Source: a virus. Taken from it: a stretch of 36,300 nucleotides of DNA. The stretch lies in the IMG/VR virus record IMGVR_UViG_3300044530_000424, positions 1-36,300 of that record; one strand, 5' to 3'. Each line of letters begins with the position of its first letter. Within the stretch, counting starts at the first letter, position 1. Positions 14,986-21,846 of this stretch are shown here, in pieces. The translations under genes and the position numbers were made by a program. The notes under the pieces were generated by a model. The model ran no database searches, was not told the origin of the DNA, and saw only the letters and a list, made by a program, of their open reading frames with translations.

Positions 14986-15653
14986 TGGAACAATACTCTG
15001 TAAAAGATATTAGAAATGAATTTAAGTCACTATTGGAAAATGACGAATTTGTAATAGACAAGACCGGTTGCAAAATGGTTGAAATTGCCGGAACATCATT
15101 TATTGCTAGTGAACCTACTATCTTTGGAACTCTTAATGAAGACTATGCTAAAAGAGAAATAGAATGGTACAAATCCATGTCTCTTAACGTTAATGACATT
15201 CCAGGTGAAACTCCAGCAGTGTGGAAACAGGTTGCTGATGCAAATGGAATGATCAATTCTAATTATGGTTGGTGTGTTTATTCAAGAGAAAACCATTATC
15301 AATTCCAGAACGTACTTCAAGAATTAGTAAGAAATAGATTCTCTAGAAGAGCAATAATGATTTATACCCGGCCTTCTATTTGGGCCGAATTTGAAACCGT
15401 GGGAATGTCTGATTTTATTTGCACCAATACAGTTCAATATCTTATTAGAAATAATAAACTTCACGCATTTGTACAAATGCGGTCAAATGATGCAATTTTT
15501 GGATATAAAAATGACTTATATTGGCAACAGCACGTCCATACTGAATTGCATGAATGTCTTAATGAGAGTGGAGTACAATGCGAAATCGGTGATATTATCT
15601 GGAATGCAACATCGCTTCATGTTTATGAAAAACATTTCCATTTGATAAAATAA
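14985..15653 (+). CDS. 42: Deoxycytidylate 5-hydroxymethylase, T4 gp42 type
   Basis: 222 residues (T4 gp42 is 246). It converts dCMP to 5-hydroxymethyl-dCMP with methylene-tetrahydrofolate. Long blocks match gp42: EFVIDKTGCKMVEI, EIEWYKSMSL, DIPGETPAVWKQV, NSNYGW, SRRAIMIYTRPS, MSDFICTNTVQYLIR (catalytic Cys146) and MRSNDAIFGYKND. Asp177 takes the place of the dUMP-recognising Asn of thymidylate synthase, which marks specificity for cytosine. The C-terminus ends at LHVYEKHFHLIK, about 24 residues earlier than T4. It predicts a hydroxymethylcytosine genome. Confidence 0.93.
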   Translation: MEQYSVKDIRNEFKSLLENDEFVIDKTGCKMVEIAGTSFIASEPTIFGTLNEDYAKREIEWYKSMSLNVNDIPGETPAVWKQVADANGMINSNYGWCVYSRENHYQFQNVLQELVRNRFSRRAIMIYTRPSIWAEFETVGMSDFICTNTVQYLIRNNKLHAFVQMRSNDAIFGYKNDLYWQQHVHTELHECLNESGVQCEIGDIIWNATSLHVYEKHFHLIK

Positions 15654-15655
15654 TA

Positions 15656-15684
15656 GTATACTTTTATAATTAGTATGATATAAT
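15656..15684 (+). promoter_or_regulatory. Promoter (GTATAC variant) for the dCMP deaminase unit
   Basis: -35 GTATAC (15656-15661), 17 bp, TGaTATAAT (15679-15684). It starts three bases after the hydroxymethylase stop and is followed by the leader hairpin at 15692. Confidence 0.8.
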
Positions 15685-15691
15685 AGCTTCA

Positions 15692-15711
15692 GGTTACTAA
15701 TAATGGTAATC
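15692..15711 (+). promoter_or_regulatory. 5'-terminal leader hairpin
   Basis: GGTTACT (15692-15698) can pair with GGTAATC (15705-15711), with two G-U pairs, around loop AATAAT. It lies at the predicted 5' end of the mRNA and matches the hairpin at 16547. Confidence 0.5.
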
Positions 15712-15737
15712 ATAAATTAACACAGGAATTTTATATT

Positions 15738-16004
15738 ATGAGCAGCAATCCAAGATCTTCTAAAAATTATGTTACCACTGTCAAAATGACCAACCCAGTT
15801 GACCGAGTATTTGTTGAACAGTTACGCCAATATATTAATGAAACAAACCATCTTCGTAAAGTCAAACAAAGAGTAGTTCTTCGTGGTAGACTAGGCCATG
15901 ATAATCCCGCGGCTCCTTACTATTATAACCAACCAACATGGTTCTATAACGTTAAAATTCAGCACTCTGAAAGATCTGATGTGTATATTTACGAACGAAG
16001 ATAA
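15738..16004 (+). CDS. Hypothetical basic protein (88 aa)
   Basis: AGGAA precedes ATG 15738. The product is rich in Arg, Asn and Tyr (KQRVVLRGRLGHDNPAAPYY) and basic overall, with no recognised domain. TAATG junction with the dCMP deaminase, so the two are co-translated. A link to nucleotide metabolism is positional only. Confidence 0.65.
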   Translation: MSSNPRSSKNYVTTVKMTNPVDRVFVEQLRQYINETNHLRKVKQRVVLRGRLGHDNPAAPYYYNQPTWFYNVKIQHSERSDVYIYERR

Positions 16005-16450
16005 TGATGGAAAACAAATGGAATAATAGATTCATGGACATGGCGAAAGCTGTGTCCTTATGGTCCAAAGACCCCAGTACTAAAGTCGGTGCGGTTGCAG
16101 TAGGAAGCAAAAAACAAATCTTAGCTACTGGGTTCAATGGTTTTCCAAGAGGAATATCTGATACTATTGAGAGATTAGAAAATCGTGAAATTAAGTATGA
16201 CTATATTGTACATGCTGAAAAGAATCTAATCTATAATGCTTCATATACAGGAACATCATTAGATGGAGCAGCAATATATGTGTATGGACTTCCAGTATGT
16301 CTTGAATGCGCCAAGGGAATTATTCAAGTTGGAATTAGTGAGATTTACGTAAGTAAAGAATGTCTAATGTCTAAACCAAATTGGTATGACTCTTGGCTTA
16401 AATCAAAAGCTATGTTTGAAGAAGTTGGGTTATTCGTAGATTTAGTTTGA
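16004..16450 (+). CDS. cd: dCMP deaminase, phage type
   Basis: 148 residues. It deaminates dCMP to dUMP, feeding thymidylate synthase. Zn-binding and catalytic residues are visible: His70-Ala-Glu72 (IVHAEKN) and Cys99/Cys102 (PVCLEC), with PSTKVGAVAVG and GFNGFPRGI as substrate and fold blocks. It is shorter than T4 Cd (193 aa) and lacks the second structural zinc insert. It sits on the same transcript as the 15738 gene, under the promoter at 15656. Confidence 0.9.
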   Translation: MMENKWNNRFMDMAKAVSLWSKDPSTKVGAVAVGSKKQILATGFNGFPRGISDTIERLENREIKYDYIVHAEKNLIYNASYTGTSLDGAAIYVYGLPVCLECAKGIIQVGISEIYVSKECLMSKPNWYDSWLKSKAMFEEVGLFVDLV

Positions 16451-16510
16451 ACATCCTTGTCCATGCATATCCCTATGCAGTTCCATTATTGTATTTATAC
16501 TAAAATAATA

Positions 16511-16539
16511 GTGTACTATTTCGATAATCATGATATAAT
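16511..16539 (+). promoter_or_regulatory. GTGTAC-type promoter for gene 16589
   Basis: -35 GTGTAC (16511-16516), 17 bp, TGaTATAAT (16534-16539). The 5'-terminal hairpin at 16547 follows. Confidence 0.85.
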
Positions 16540-16546
16540 AGTTTCA

Positions 16547-16566
16547 GATTACCAATAATGGTAATC
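16547..16566 (+). promoter_or_regulatory. 5'-terminal leader hairpin
   Basis: Perfect 7-bp stem GATTACC (16547-16553) / GGTAATC (16560-16566), loop AATAAT, starting about 8 bases after the -10, hence at the mRNA 5' end. The copy at 15692 has G-U substitutions that keep pairing. Confidence 0.55.
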
Positions 16567-16588
16567 ATCATTGAAGAGGAATTTTATA

Positions 16589-16867
16589 ATGGCTTATTTT
16601 AATAACACTATTACTAATGGCGGATTATTCAACAATGGTCTTGCCAATTTTGAATACAGAGTTAGTACAGGTGATGCAGAAGGTCAAGGAACTTGGGGCA
16701 TTGAAAACGGGTTTAAGTATGAAATAGCAATGTCTGACGGTTCCGTTAGATTTGCAAACATTAAGAAAACTGTTGCTTATGTGTGCATCGATATTGATGA
16801 TCTATGTAAACCAATAGTAGAAAAGTGGAAAATTAAACATGTTTGGACCAACGAATTTTTAAAATAA
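16589..16867 (+). CDS. Hypothetical protein (92 aa)
   Basis: ATG 16589 follows GAGGAA by eight bases; the earlier in-frame TTG (16571) is upstream of that site. The N-terminal half is Gly/Asn-rich (NNTITNGGLFNNGLANF) and looks beta-structured; the rest is mixed. Single-gene cassette between promoters at 16511 and 16870. No family is recognised. Confidence 0.65.
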   Translation: MAYFNNTITNGGLFNNGLANFEYRVSTGDAEGQGTWGIENGFKYEIAMSDGSVRFANIKKTVAYVCIDIDDLCKPIVEKWKIKHVWTNEFLK

Positions 16868-16869
16868 TA

Positions 16870-16898
16870 GTGTACAAGATGGTACTATATGATATAAT
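16870..16898 (+). promoter_or_regulatory. GTGTAC-type promoter with 13-bp dyad
   Basis: -35 GTGTAC (16870-16875), 17 bp, TGaTATAAT (16893-16898). Perfect arms AAGATGGTACTAT (16876-16888) and ATAGTACCATCTT (16897-16909) flank an 8-bp centre on the -10. It starts two bases after a stop codon. Confidence 0.85.
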
Positions 16899-16930
16899 AG
16901 TACCATCTTAACTTGACGAGGAACTTAATC

Positions 16931-17152
16931 ATGCTATCAAAAATCACCAAAGCAAATCCTGCTTTCAAAACCAATATCCTATTTGCAATATATGGATTAC
17001 TCATTGGCGCCGTACTTACCAGTGGAATCATCTATCAATCCACTAAGCATTCATATTTCAAGGTATTTAATACTAAAATTGGCTTGATGGTTATCGTCAA
17101 TGGCGGAGTCTATACACTTGAAGAAATCCGTAAATGTTCTAATGATTGCTAG
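16931..17152 (+). CDS. Small membrane protein (73 aa)
   Basis: ATG 16931 follows GAGGAA. One transmembrane helix, about residues 16-36 (NILFAIYGLLIGAVLTSGII), then a soluble tail of about 37 residues ending in two Cys (CSNDC). Promoter at 16870. Function is unknown. Confidence 0.65.
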   Translation: MLSKITKANPAFKTNILFAIYGLLIGAVLTSGIIYQSTKHSYFKVFNTKIGLMVIVNGGVYTLEEIRKCSNDC

Positions 17153-17213
17153 GAGAACTAAGATGAATGTAATTGAACCAACTTGAAGCTGAAAGAACCA
17201 TTGGAACCAAATT

Positions 17214-17441
17214 ATGAAAGATAAAATTAAAGAACTTGCTTACCAAGTTAAACTACTCGATGACGACGGATGGAATACTTCTAACTTGACTCGGGACGTT
17301 GAAAAGTTTGCTGAATTGATTATTCAAGAATGTATTGGTCAATGCTTGTCTGTAACAGGAACTGAACACTATGGTTCAGTGGATGGATTTGTTGTGGATG
17401 AATGTGTAAAAAGAATTAGAAACCATTTTGGAGTAAAATAA
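17214..17441 (+). CDS. Hypothetical protein (75 aa)
   Basis: A small, mildly acidic protein with four Cys (IIQECIGQCLSV, VVDECVKRI). The 60 bases before it include a well-placed AGGAG and a 7-codon ATG ORF (17163-17186) that may be a leader peptide. TAATG junction to the next, frameshifted gene. Confidence 0.6.
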   Translation: MKDKIKELAYQVKLLDDDGWNTSNLTRDVEKFAELIIQECIGQCLSVTGTEHYGSVDGFVVDECVKRIRNHFGVK

Positions 17442-17627
17442 TGACTACTGTTGCTGAATTTATGGCCGTATCTACAAACTCTTCCTCAGGATGCACAAGT
17501 TAAAGTTTTATCATATGATACTGGAAGATGGGAACCTTTGTTCATCGCGGCAGAATTGGATCCTTATTACAGTGATACTTGTTGGTTTGATGTTGATGGT
17601 AATGAACTTAGACTTGGAGAAAAATAA
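17441..17627 (+). pseudogene. Small phage gene broken by a one-base shift near 17468
   Basis: ATG 17441 encodes MTTVAEFMA and then stops after 20 codons. Removing one base around 17466-17468 joins it to an open frame from 17469 that reads YLQTLPQDAQVKVLSYDTG and ends DGNELRLGEK at 17627, for a plausible 61-residue protein. No homopolymer or slippery site is present, so this is a mutation or a sequencing error rather than programmed shifting. The downstream gene starts on the same TAATG. Confidence 0.7.
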
Positions 17628-17878
17628 TGGCTAATGTATATGTTGTAACTGCTTATCGATTTGGTGACCGTGAAAGACATTCTTACGTGGTTGGAGTTTT
17701 TACTAATGCAGAATTGGCAATTGAAGTTGCTGAACAAGTACCGGATGAACGTGCAGGAAAATATTACGCTGAGGTACTTAAATTTGGTCTTAACAAAACT
17801 GATAATGATGAATTTGATGCTGTGTGGCCATTATCACGGTACGATGAAATCAAAAAACTATATGGCGAGGGAGTATGA
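17627..17878 (+). CDS. DUF7336-like small protein (83 aa)
   Basis: The pattern VYVVTAYRFGD...SYVVGVFTNAELAIEVAEQ...YYAEVLKFGLN (strand, strand-helix, strand) fits small phage and bacterial proteins I recall as DUF7336. Function is not known. TAATG with the preceding broken gene and ATGA with the next, so it sits in a translationally coupled string. Confidence 0.55.
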   Translation: MANVYVVTAYRFGDRERHSYVVGVFTNAELAIEVAEQVPDERAGKYYAEVLKFGLNKTDNDEFDAVWPLSRYDEIKKLYGEGV

Positions 17879-18066
17879 GAAGATTTAAGTTAAACGCGGG
17901 TATCCATTTGATGGAAGAATCAGATGATGGTTATTGGGTAAGATACATAGATTTGGAACCAATCGTAAAAGCAATAGCATCAGGCAATACTGATGACTAT
18001 GGCGATTTAATTATTCCGGTAGAAAAAGTACAAATACTTTTAGATTTTGCACAGGTAAAGCGATGA
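17875..18066 (+). CDS. Hypothetical protein (63 aa)
   Basis: ATGA overlap on both sides, GAGGGAG before ATG 17875. The product has a mixed alpha/beta look (GYWVRYIDLEPIVKAIAS). It is directly upstream of, and coupled to, thymidylate synthase. No family is recognised. Confidence 0.65.
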   Translation: MRRFKLNAGIHLMEESDDGYWVRYIDLEPIVKAIASGNTDDYGDLIIPVEKVQILLDFAQVKR

Positions 18067-19052
18067 AACAATATTACGATCTTCTTCAGAAAATCATGGA
18101 AACTGGTAATCCAACTAATGATAGGACAGGAGTTGGCACTCTTTCACTTTTCGGCGAGCAACTTAAATTCAATCTTCAATCTGGATTTCCTTTACTTACT
18201 GGCAAGTTTACTTCATTCAAGACAATCTCAAACGAACTGTTGTGGTTCCTGAATGGGTATACAAACAATGAAGATTTAAGAAAATTGAATGGTAATGATA
18301 AACCAACCATTTGGGAAGAATGGTCAACGCCTTCGGGTGACTTAGGTCCAATCTACGGTAAACAGTGGCGTAACTGGGGTGCCGTTCCTATTCCAAATAT
18401 GCCAACAGAATCTATGGATGGTATTGACCAAATTGAAAATCTTATCCGTGGTCTTAAAGAAAGACCATTCAGTCGTCGTCATATTATATCAGCATGGAAT
18501 GTTGCTGATTTGCCAAGCGAAGAATTAACGCCTCAAGAAAATGTAGAATCAGGTAAGATGGCTTTGGCGCCTTGTCATGCATTTGTTCAGTTTGGTGTTA
18601 GAGAATTATCCTTCAGTGAACGCGCTGTTCTGTATGTCCAGAAATATTTTGGTACTCATTTTGGACTTGGATATGATAGGGACTATGAGAATCTTATGAA
18701 TAATGTTGGTGTTCCTAAATATGGATTATCTTGTCATTTATACCAAAGAAGTGCTGATATCTTTTTAGGAGTTCCCTATAACATTGCTAGTTATGCGTTG
18801 TTCACTGAAATACTCGGCAATTTGACAAATATGTTACCAGAGAATTTGATTATCTCATTTGGCGATGTTCATCTATATAAGAATCATATCAACCAAACAA
18901 AAGAACTACTATCGCGGAATCTTGCAGAATATGCATTACCTACGTTGGTATTCAATGACCATTATAATTCTATTGATGAGATTAATGAATATAGTTATAC
19001 CATTAAAGATTACCGGTCACTTGGATCTATTAAAGCAGAGGTTGCGGTGTGA
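18063..19052 (+). CDS. td: Thymidylate synthase (ThyA type) with an internal insertion
   Basis: 329 residues. It methylates dUMP to dTMP. Diagnostic parts: NDRTGVGTLSLFG, catalytic Cys171 in LAPCHAFVQF, SRRHIISAWN, and RSADIFLGVPYNIASYAL with Asp232 and Asn240 (the dUMP-recognising Asn). Compared with T4 Td (286) and E. coli ThyA (264), about 40 residues (181-220, FSERAVLYVQKYFGTHFG and on) are inserted between two core strands; I recall similar inserts in some Aeromonas-phage enzymes. Coupled to DHFR downstream by a 4-base overlap. Confidence 0.93.
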   Translation: MKQYYDLLQKIMETGNPTNDRTGVGTLSLFGEQLKFNLQSGFPLLTGKFTSFKTISNELLWFLNGYTNNEDLRKLNGNDKPTIWEEWSTPSGDLGPIYGKQWRNWGAVPIPNMPTESMDGIDQIENLIRGLKERPFSRRHIISAWNVADLPSEELTPQENVESGKMALAPCHAFVQFGVRELSFSERAVLYVQKYFGTHFGLGYDRDYENLMNNVGVPKYGLSCHLYQRSADIFLGVPYNIASYALFTEILGNLTNMLPENLIISFGDVHLYKNHINQTKELLSRNLAEYALPTLVFNDHYNSIDEINEYSYTIKDYRSLGSIKAEVAV

Positions 19053-19522
19053 AGCCATTTGATAATTTATATTTAATTGCCGCAGTAGCAAAATTCGGTG
19101 TTATTGGAGACTCATACACTCCTGGCATGCTTTGGCATTGCCGAGAAGAACTTAAACACTTCAAAAATACGACAATGGGTTCTACTATAGTTATGGGTAG
19201 GATTACTGCTGAAACCACTGGCAAATTACCTGGGCGTGACTGTATTGTATTAAGTAGAGATCCTAATTATAAATTAGAAGGATTTACTACAATGACAATT
19301 GATAATTTCTTGACTTATGCTCAATGTAATCCAACAGTAAGTTTTATGATATGTGGTGGAGGTGAAATATATCTTTCTCTTATAGCTTATTGTAGGATTG
19401 CTATTGTATCAAGAATGAAGTTAGAAGTCAAAGGTGATATTACTTTTTATGTTCCGTCAGAATTTGAAAAGTACAATGTAAGAGAATTTTCTGACTTTAC
19501 TGTAAACTACTATTCACGCTGA
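19049..19522 (+). CDS. frd: Dihydrofolate reductase
   Basis: 157 residues. It regenerates tetrahydrofolate used by thymidylate synthase and consumed by dCMP hydroxymethylase. Visible parts: LIAAVAKFGVIG, active-site Trp29 and acid Glu34 (LWHCREELKHF), TIVMGRITAE, LPGRDCIVLSR and the NADPH turn GGGE at 103-106 (ICGGGEIY). Start is GTG 19049 with GAGG 7 bases upstream; it overlaps the synthase stop. In T4, frd and td are also adjacent. Confidence 0.9.
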   Translation: MKPFDNLYLIAAVAKFGVIGDSYTPGMLWHCREELKHFKNTTMGSTIVMGRITAETTGKLPGRDCIVLSRDPNYKLEGFTTMTIDNFLTYAQCNPTVSFMICGGGEIYLSLIAYCRIAIVSRMKLEVKGDITFYVPSEFEKYNVREFSDFTVNYYSR

Positions 19523-19535
19523 GGATTTATGAAAT

Positions 19536-19712
19536 ATGATGAAACTATTCTGTATTTTAGTCTTGTTTGTATCTACTGGATGTGCAGTATATCCCACTTC
19601 TTATCGCGGCTATAGTTATTATCCAGGCACTGTTGTGTTGTATCCCAATCATAATAACCATTGGCATGAGTACCAACATAGTCATCGTTGGAATGATAAT
19701 TGGAGTAGATAA
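19536..19712 (+). CDS. Small predicted lipoprotein (58 aa)
   Basis: ATG 19536 (or 19539) gives MMKLFCILVLFVSTGCAVYP: a signal peptide ending in a lipobox-like VSTGC, so lipidation at Cys16 is likely. The mature part is rich in Tyr, His, Asn and Trp (YRGYSYYPGTVV, NHNNHWHEYQHSHRW). Its frame, not the overlapping one, carries the lipobox. Membrane-anchored in the periplasm; superinfection exclusion or lysis control are possibilities. It ends on the next gene's ATG. Confidence 0.65.
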   Translation: MMKLFCILVLFVSTGCAVYPTSYRGYSYYPGTVVLYPNHNNHWHEYQHSHRWNDNWSR

Positions 19713-19897
19713 TGTATTGGTTATATGAATATGCTGAAAGAGCTGGATTTAAAGTTAGTAATGATGGTGTTATCACATCGGATGAGGACTTGAAAATCCC
19801 ATTAGAAACTTTTGCAGATATGATTGCTAATGAGACATTAAAACAATACCTTGCCGGTGTCTGTGCTGCTATGAGAAATGGACAAACTCTGCATTAA
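19712..19897 (+). CDS. Hypothetical protein (61 aa)
   Basis: TAATG junction with the lipoprotein. A short mixed helix protein (MYWLYEYAERAGFKVSNDG) with no recognised domain. Its stop is followed within a base by the promoter at 19899. Confidence 0.55.
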   Translation: MYWLYEYAERAGFKVSNDGVITSDEDLKIPLETFADMIANETLKQYLAGVCAAMRNGQTLH

Positions 19898-19898
19898 T

Positions 19899-19927
19899 GT
19901 TTACAAGACTGTATTATATGATATAAT
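19899..19927 (+). promoter_or_regulatory. Promoter (GTTTAC variant)
   Basis: -35 GTTTAC (19899-19904), 17 bp, TGaTATAAT (19922-19927). AT-rich dyad ATTATAT (19913-19919) / ATATAAT (19921-19927) covers the -10. Confidence 0.8.
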
Positions 19928-19955
19928 GATATTGTCAATACTTTATGAGCTTATT

Positions 19956-20174
19956 ATGGCGCAATTTGAAAAATTAGATGAATATCTTATCGTTAATACC
20001 AATACAAAGAATGGTATGTTATCAGCAAAATCACTTTGCAACGCATTGGTACTTGTTGACGACTTGAACCAAAAGTGTATAGAACATAGCACTGCCACCA
20101 GATACAAAGTCATTGTTAAACCAGATTGGGAATGGATTGGTTGGGACGAAGTTAAAATTTTAGTTGATATTTGA
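19956..20174 (+). CDS. Hypothetical protein (72 aa)
   Basis: Start set at ATG 19956 (MAQFEKLDEYLIVNTN), downstream of the -10 at 19922; the longer reading from 19878 would begin upstream of the promoter. An alpha/beta small protein with a C-terminal VKPDWEWIGWDEVKI. It precedes the RNA ligase on the same transcript. No family is recognised. Confidence 0.6.
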   Translation: MAQFEKLDEYLIVNTNTKNGMLSAKSLCNALVLVDDLNQKCIEHSTATRYKVIVKPDWEWIGWDEVKILVDI

Positions 20175-20185
20175 GGAGAACTTAT

Positions 20186-21232
20186 ATGCCTGTAGAATTT
20201 AGAAAAATGGTTACTATCAATCCAGTAGTTGAAATCAAATCCATCGCTGGTGCTGATTTGATTTGCGCATACAGAGTTAAAGGTTGGTGGGTAGTTGACC
20301 AAGTGGGAAAATATAATGTAGGTGATTTAGTACTCTATGCTGAAATCGATTCTTGGATTCCTCATGATATTGCTCCATTCTTATCCAAAGGTAAAGAACC
20401 TAAAGAGTATAATGGTGTTAAAGGTGAACGATTAAGAACTATCAAGTTGAAAGGTCAAGTGTCTCAGGGATTATTATTACCAATGAATCTTTTGGACTCT
20501 ACTGAATATAATAGTCATTTGCCAGACTCAGCAGAAACTATAGATGTATCTGATTTTTTGAATGTTCAGAAATGGGAAGCTCCTATTCCTGCAAATCTTC
20601 GTGGTCAGATGAAAGGTAATTTTCCTGCATTTATCCGCAAGACTGACCAAGAAAGATGCCAGAATTTGGTAGAAGAAATTGGCCATGAATTTTTCCACCA
20701 ATGTCATTTTGAAGTGTCTTTGAAGTTAGATGGCTCGTCATGCACCGTTTATCATAATGCTGGTTTGGTAGGTGTCTGTTCAAGAAATTTAGATTTGAAA
20801 CTTGAGCAAGAAGGCAATTCATTCGTTGAGATTGCCAAGTCGACTGGATTACTGAAAGCATTGATTACACTTAATGAGAATATTGCGGTCCAAGGTGAAT
20901 TAATGGGACCTGGTATTCAAGGTAATAAAGAAGGATTTGATTCTCATAAGTTGTTCATCTTCGATATCTTTGACATTGATAACCAATGCTATCTTGAATT
21001 TTCTGAAAGAATGAATTGTATTCTTAGACTTAAAGATGCTGGTTATACTGGTGACATAGTACCTACCTATCATGTTGGTCCTTTACAGCATGGAAATATT
21101 GAAGACCTATTGAAAATGGCTGATGGTCCATCGATTAATGCTAAGGTTAGAGAAGGTTTGGTATTCAAACGAACTGATGGTCAATTCTCATTCAAGGCAA
21201 TCTCTCAAAAATTCCTATTGAACGAAAAGTAA
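20186..21232 (+). CDS. RNA ligase, DRB0094/Rnl5-like family
   Basis: 348 residues. N-terminal OB-like region about 1-100 (GWWVVDQVGKYNVGDLVLYAE), then a nucleotidyltransferase domain with motif I KLDGSS and adenylated Lys180, motif III-like IFDIFDI, motif IV-like EGLVFKR and motif V FKAISQKFL. The N-terminal OB before the ligase domain is the layout of the Deinococcus DRB0094 (Rnl5) type, not T4 Rnl1/Rnl2. It should repair nicked RNA, for example tRNA cut by host defence. Start ATG 20186 after AGGAG. Confidence 0.85.
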   Translation: MPVEFRKMVTINPVVEIKSIAGADLICAYRVKGWWVVDQVGKYNVGDLVLYAEIDSWIPHDIAPFLSKGKEPKEYNGVKGERLRTIKLKGQVSQGLLLPMNLLDSTEYNSHLPDSAETIDVSDFLNVQKWEAPIPANLRGQMKGNFPAFIRKTDQERCQNLVEEIGHEFFHQCHFEVSLKLDGSSCTVYHNAGLVGVCSRNLDLKLEQEGNSFVEIAKSTGLLKALITLNENIAVQGELMGPGIQGNKEGFDSHKLFIFDIFDIDNQCYLEFSERMNCILRLKDAGYTGDIVPTYHVGPLQHGNIEDLLKMADGPSINAKVREGLVFKRTDGQFSFKAISQKFLLNEK

Positions 21233-21242
21233 TTTATAATGA

Positions 21243-21266
21243 AGCCAGTCTCTGCACTGGCTTTTT
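21243..21266 (+). terminator. Rho-independent terminator after RNA ligase
   Basis: Stem AGCCAGT (21243-21249) / ACTGGCT (21256-21262), 6-nt loop, T tract 21262-21266. It separates the ligase unit from the promoter at 21305. Confidence 0.9.
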
Positions 21267-21304
21267 ATTGCCCCGAAAATAATTTGATTATTTTGAATTC
21301 TTTT

Positions 21305-21333
21305 GTGTACTATTACTGAAACCATGATATAAT
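21305..21333 (+). promoter_or_regulatory. GTGTAC-type promoter
   Basis: -35 GTGTAC (21305-21310), 17 bp, TGaTATAAT (21328-21333); the leader begins AGACTCATACCA as in P1-P3. First promoter of the small-gene block to 23836. Confidence 0.85.
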
Positions 21334-21365
21334 AGACTCATACCAACTAATAGAGGATTTATATC

Positions 21366-21563
21366 ATGAAAACAGAACCTACATATTTTGAAACTCTTAA
21401 TGAAGCACTTGAAGCTGAAGGTTTAACACAATTTTGGCCAACAAATCTAAACATCAACTATGGCGAAAGTGTTTCTATAATCATTAACTTTTTGTCAATA
21501 TCAATCTATCGTAGCAATACTACTGGTAGATATGAAAGACCTGTCCATTATAAAACAATTTAG
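21366..21563 (+). CDS. Hypothetical protein (65 aa)
   Basis: AGAGGA precedes ATG 21366. The product is a small alpha/beta protein (MKTEPTYFETLNEALEAEGL), with no recognised family. It precedes the duplicated HTH gene and is coupled through a TAGGAG site at its end. Confidence 0.6.
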   Translation: MKTEPTYFETLNEALEAEGLTQFWPTNLNINYGESVSIIINFLSISIYRSNTTGRYERPVHYKTI

Positions 21564-21572
21564 GAGATTACC

Positions 21573-21845
21573 ATGGTTGTTCAAGATAAAGTAACTGGTA
21601 AAATGTATGATCCTCAAGAGGAATTTGATAATTTTTTTAGTCAACCTGAAGTAACTGAACAAATGGTAAGAATGAAAAATCATGATTATGAACAAATGGT
21701 AAGAATGAAAAATCATGATTATGAACAATTAGTTCTTAATATGTACTTCGGCGGAATGTCAATAAAAGAAATAACGTATGAAATAGGAATTCCTGTTGAT
21801 GAAGTTAAAAACATTATTTCATACATGTCATCAGCGGAGAATTAA
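21573..21845 (+). CDS. Helix-turn-helix-like protein with an internal tandem duplication (90 aa)
   Basis: The C-terminal half, YEQLVLNMYFGGMSIKEITYEIGIPVDEVKNII, reads as a sigma-4-like or Mor-like HTH (helix, GMS turn, recognition helix). Two exact copies of the 11-residue EQMVRMKNHDY (33 bp each) precede it, lengthening the linker to the N-terminal part. AGGAG precedes ATG 21573. A DNA-binding regulator is plausible; the target is unknown. Confidence 0.65.
   Translation: MVVQDKVTGKMYDPQEEFDNFFSQPEVTEQMVRMKNHDYEQMVRMKNHDYEQLVLNMYFGGMSIKEITYEIGIPVDEVKNIISYMSSAEN
21657..21722 (+). repeat. 33-bp perfect tandem duplication
   Basis: Units 21657-21689 and 21690-21722 are identical and in frame inside the HTH gene; a third partial unit (GAACAA) follows. 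The absence of mismatches indicates a recent duplication. Confidence 0.95.
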
Positions 21846-21846
21846 A

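Noticed and set aside
16464-16479. Perfect TGCATA/TATGCA hairpin after dCMP deaminase
   Set aside because: Stem of six with a CCC-containing loop, but no T tract follows; too weak to call a terminator.
19529-19615. ORF starting at ATG 19529 with well-spaced GAGG
   Set aside because: It stops after 28 codons, while the +1 overlapping frame from 19536 carries a lipobox and runs to the next gene's ATG.
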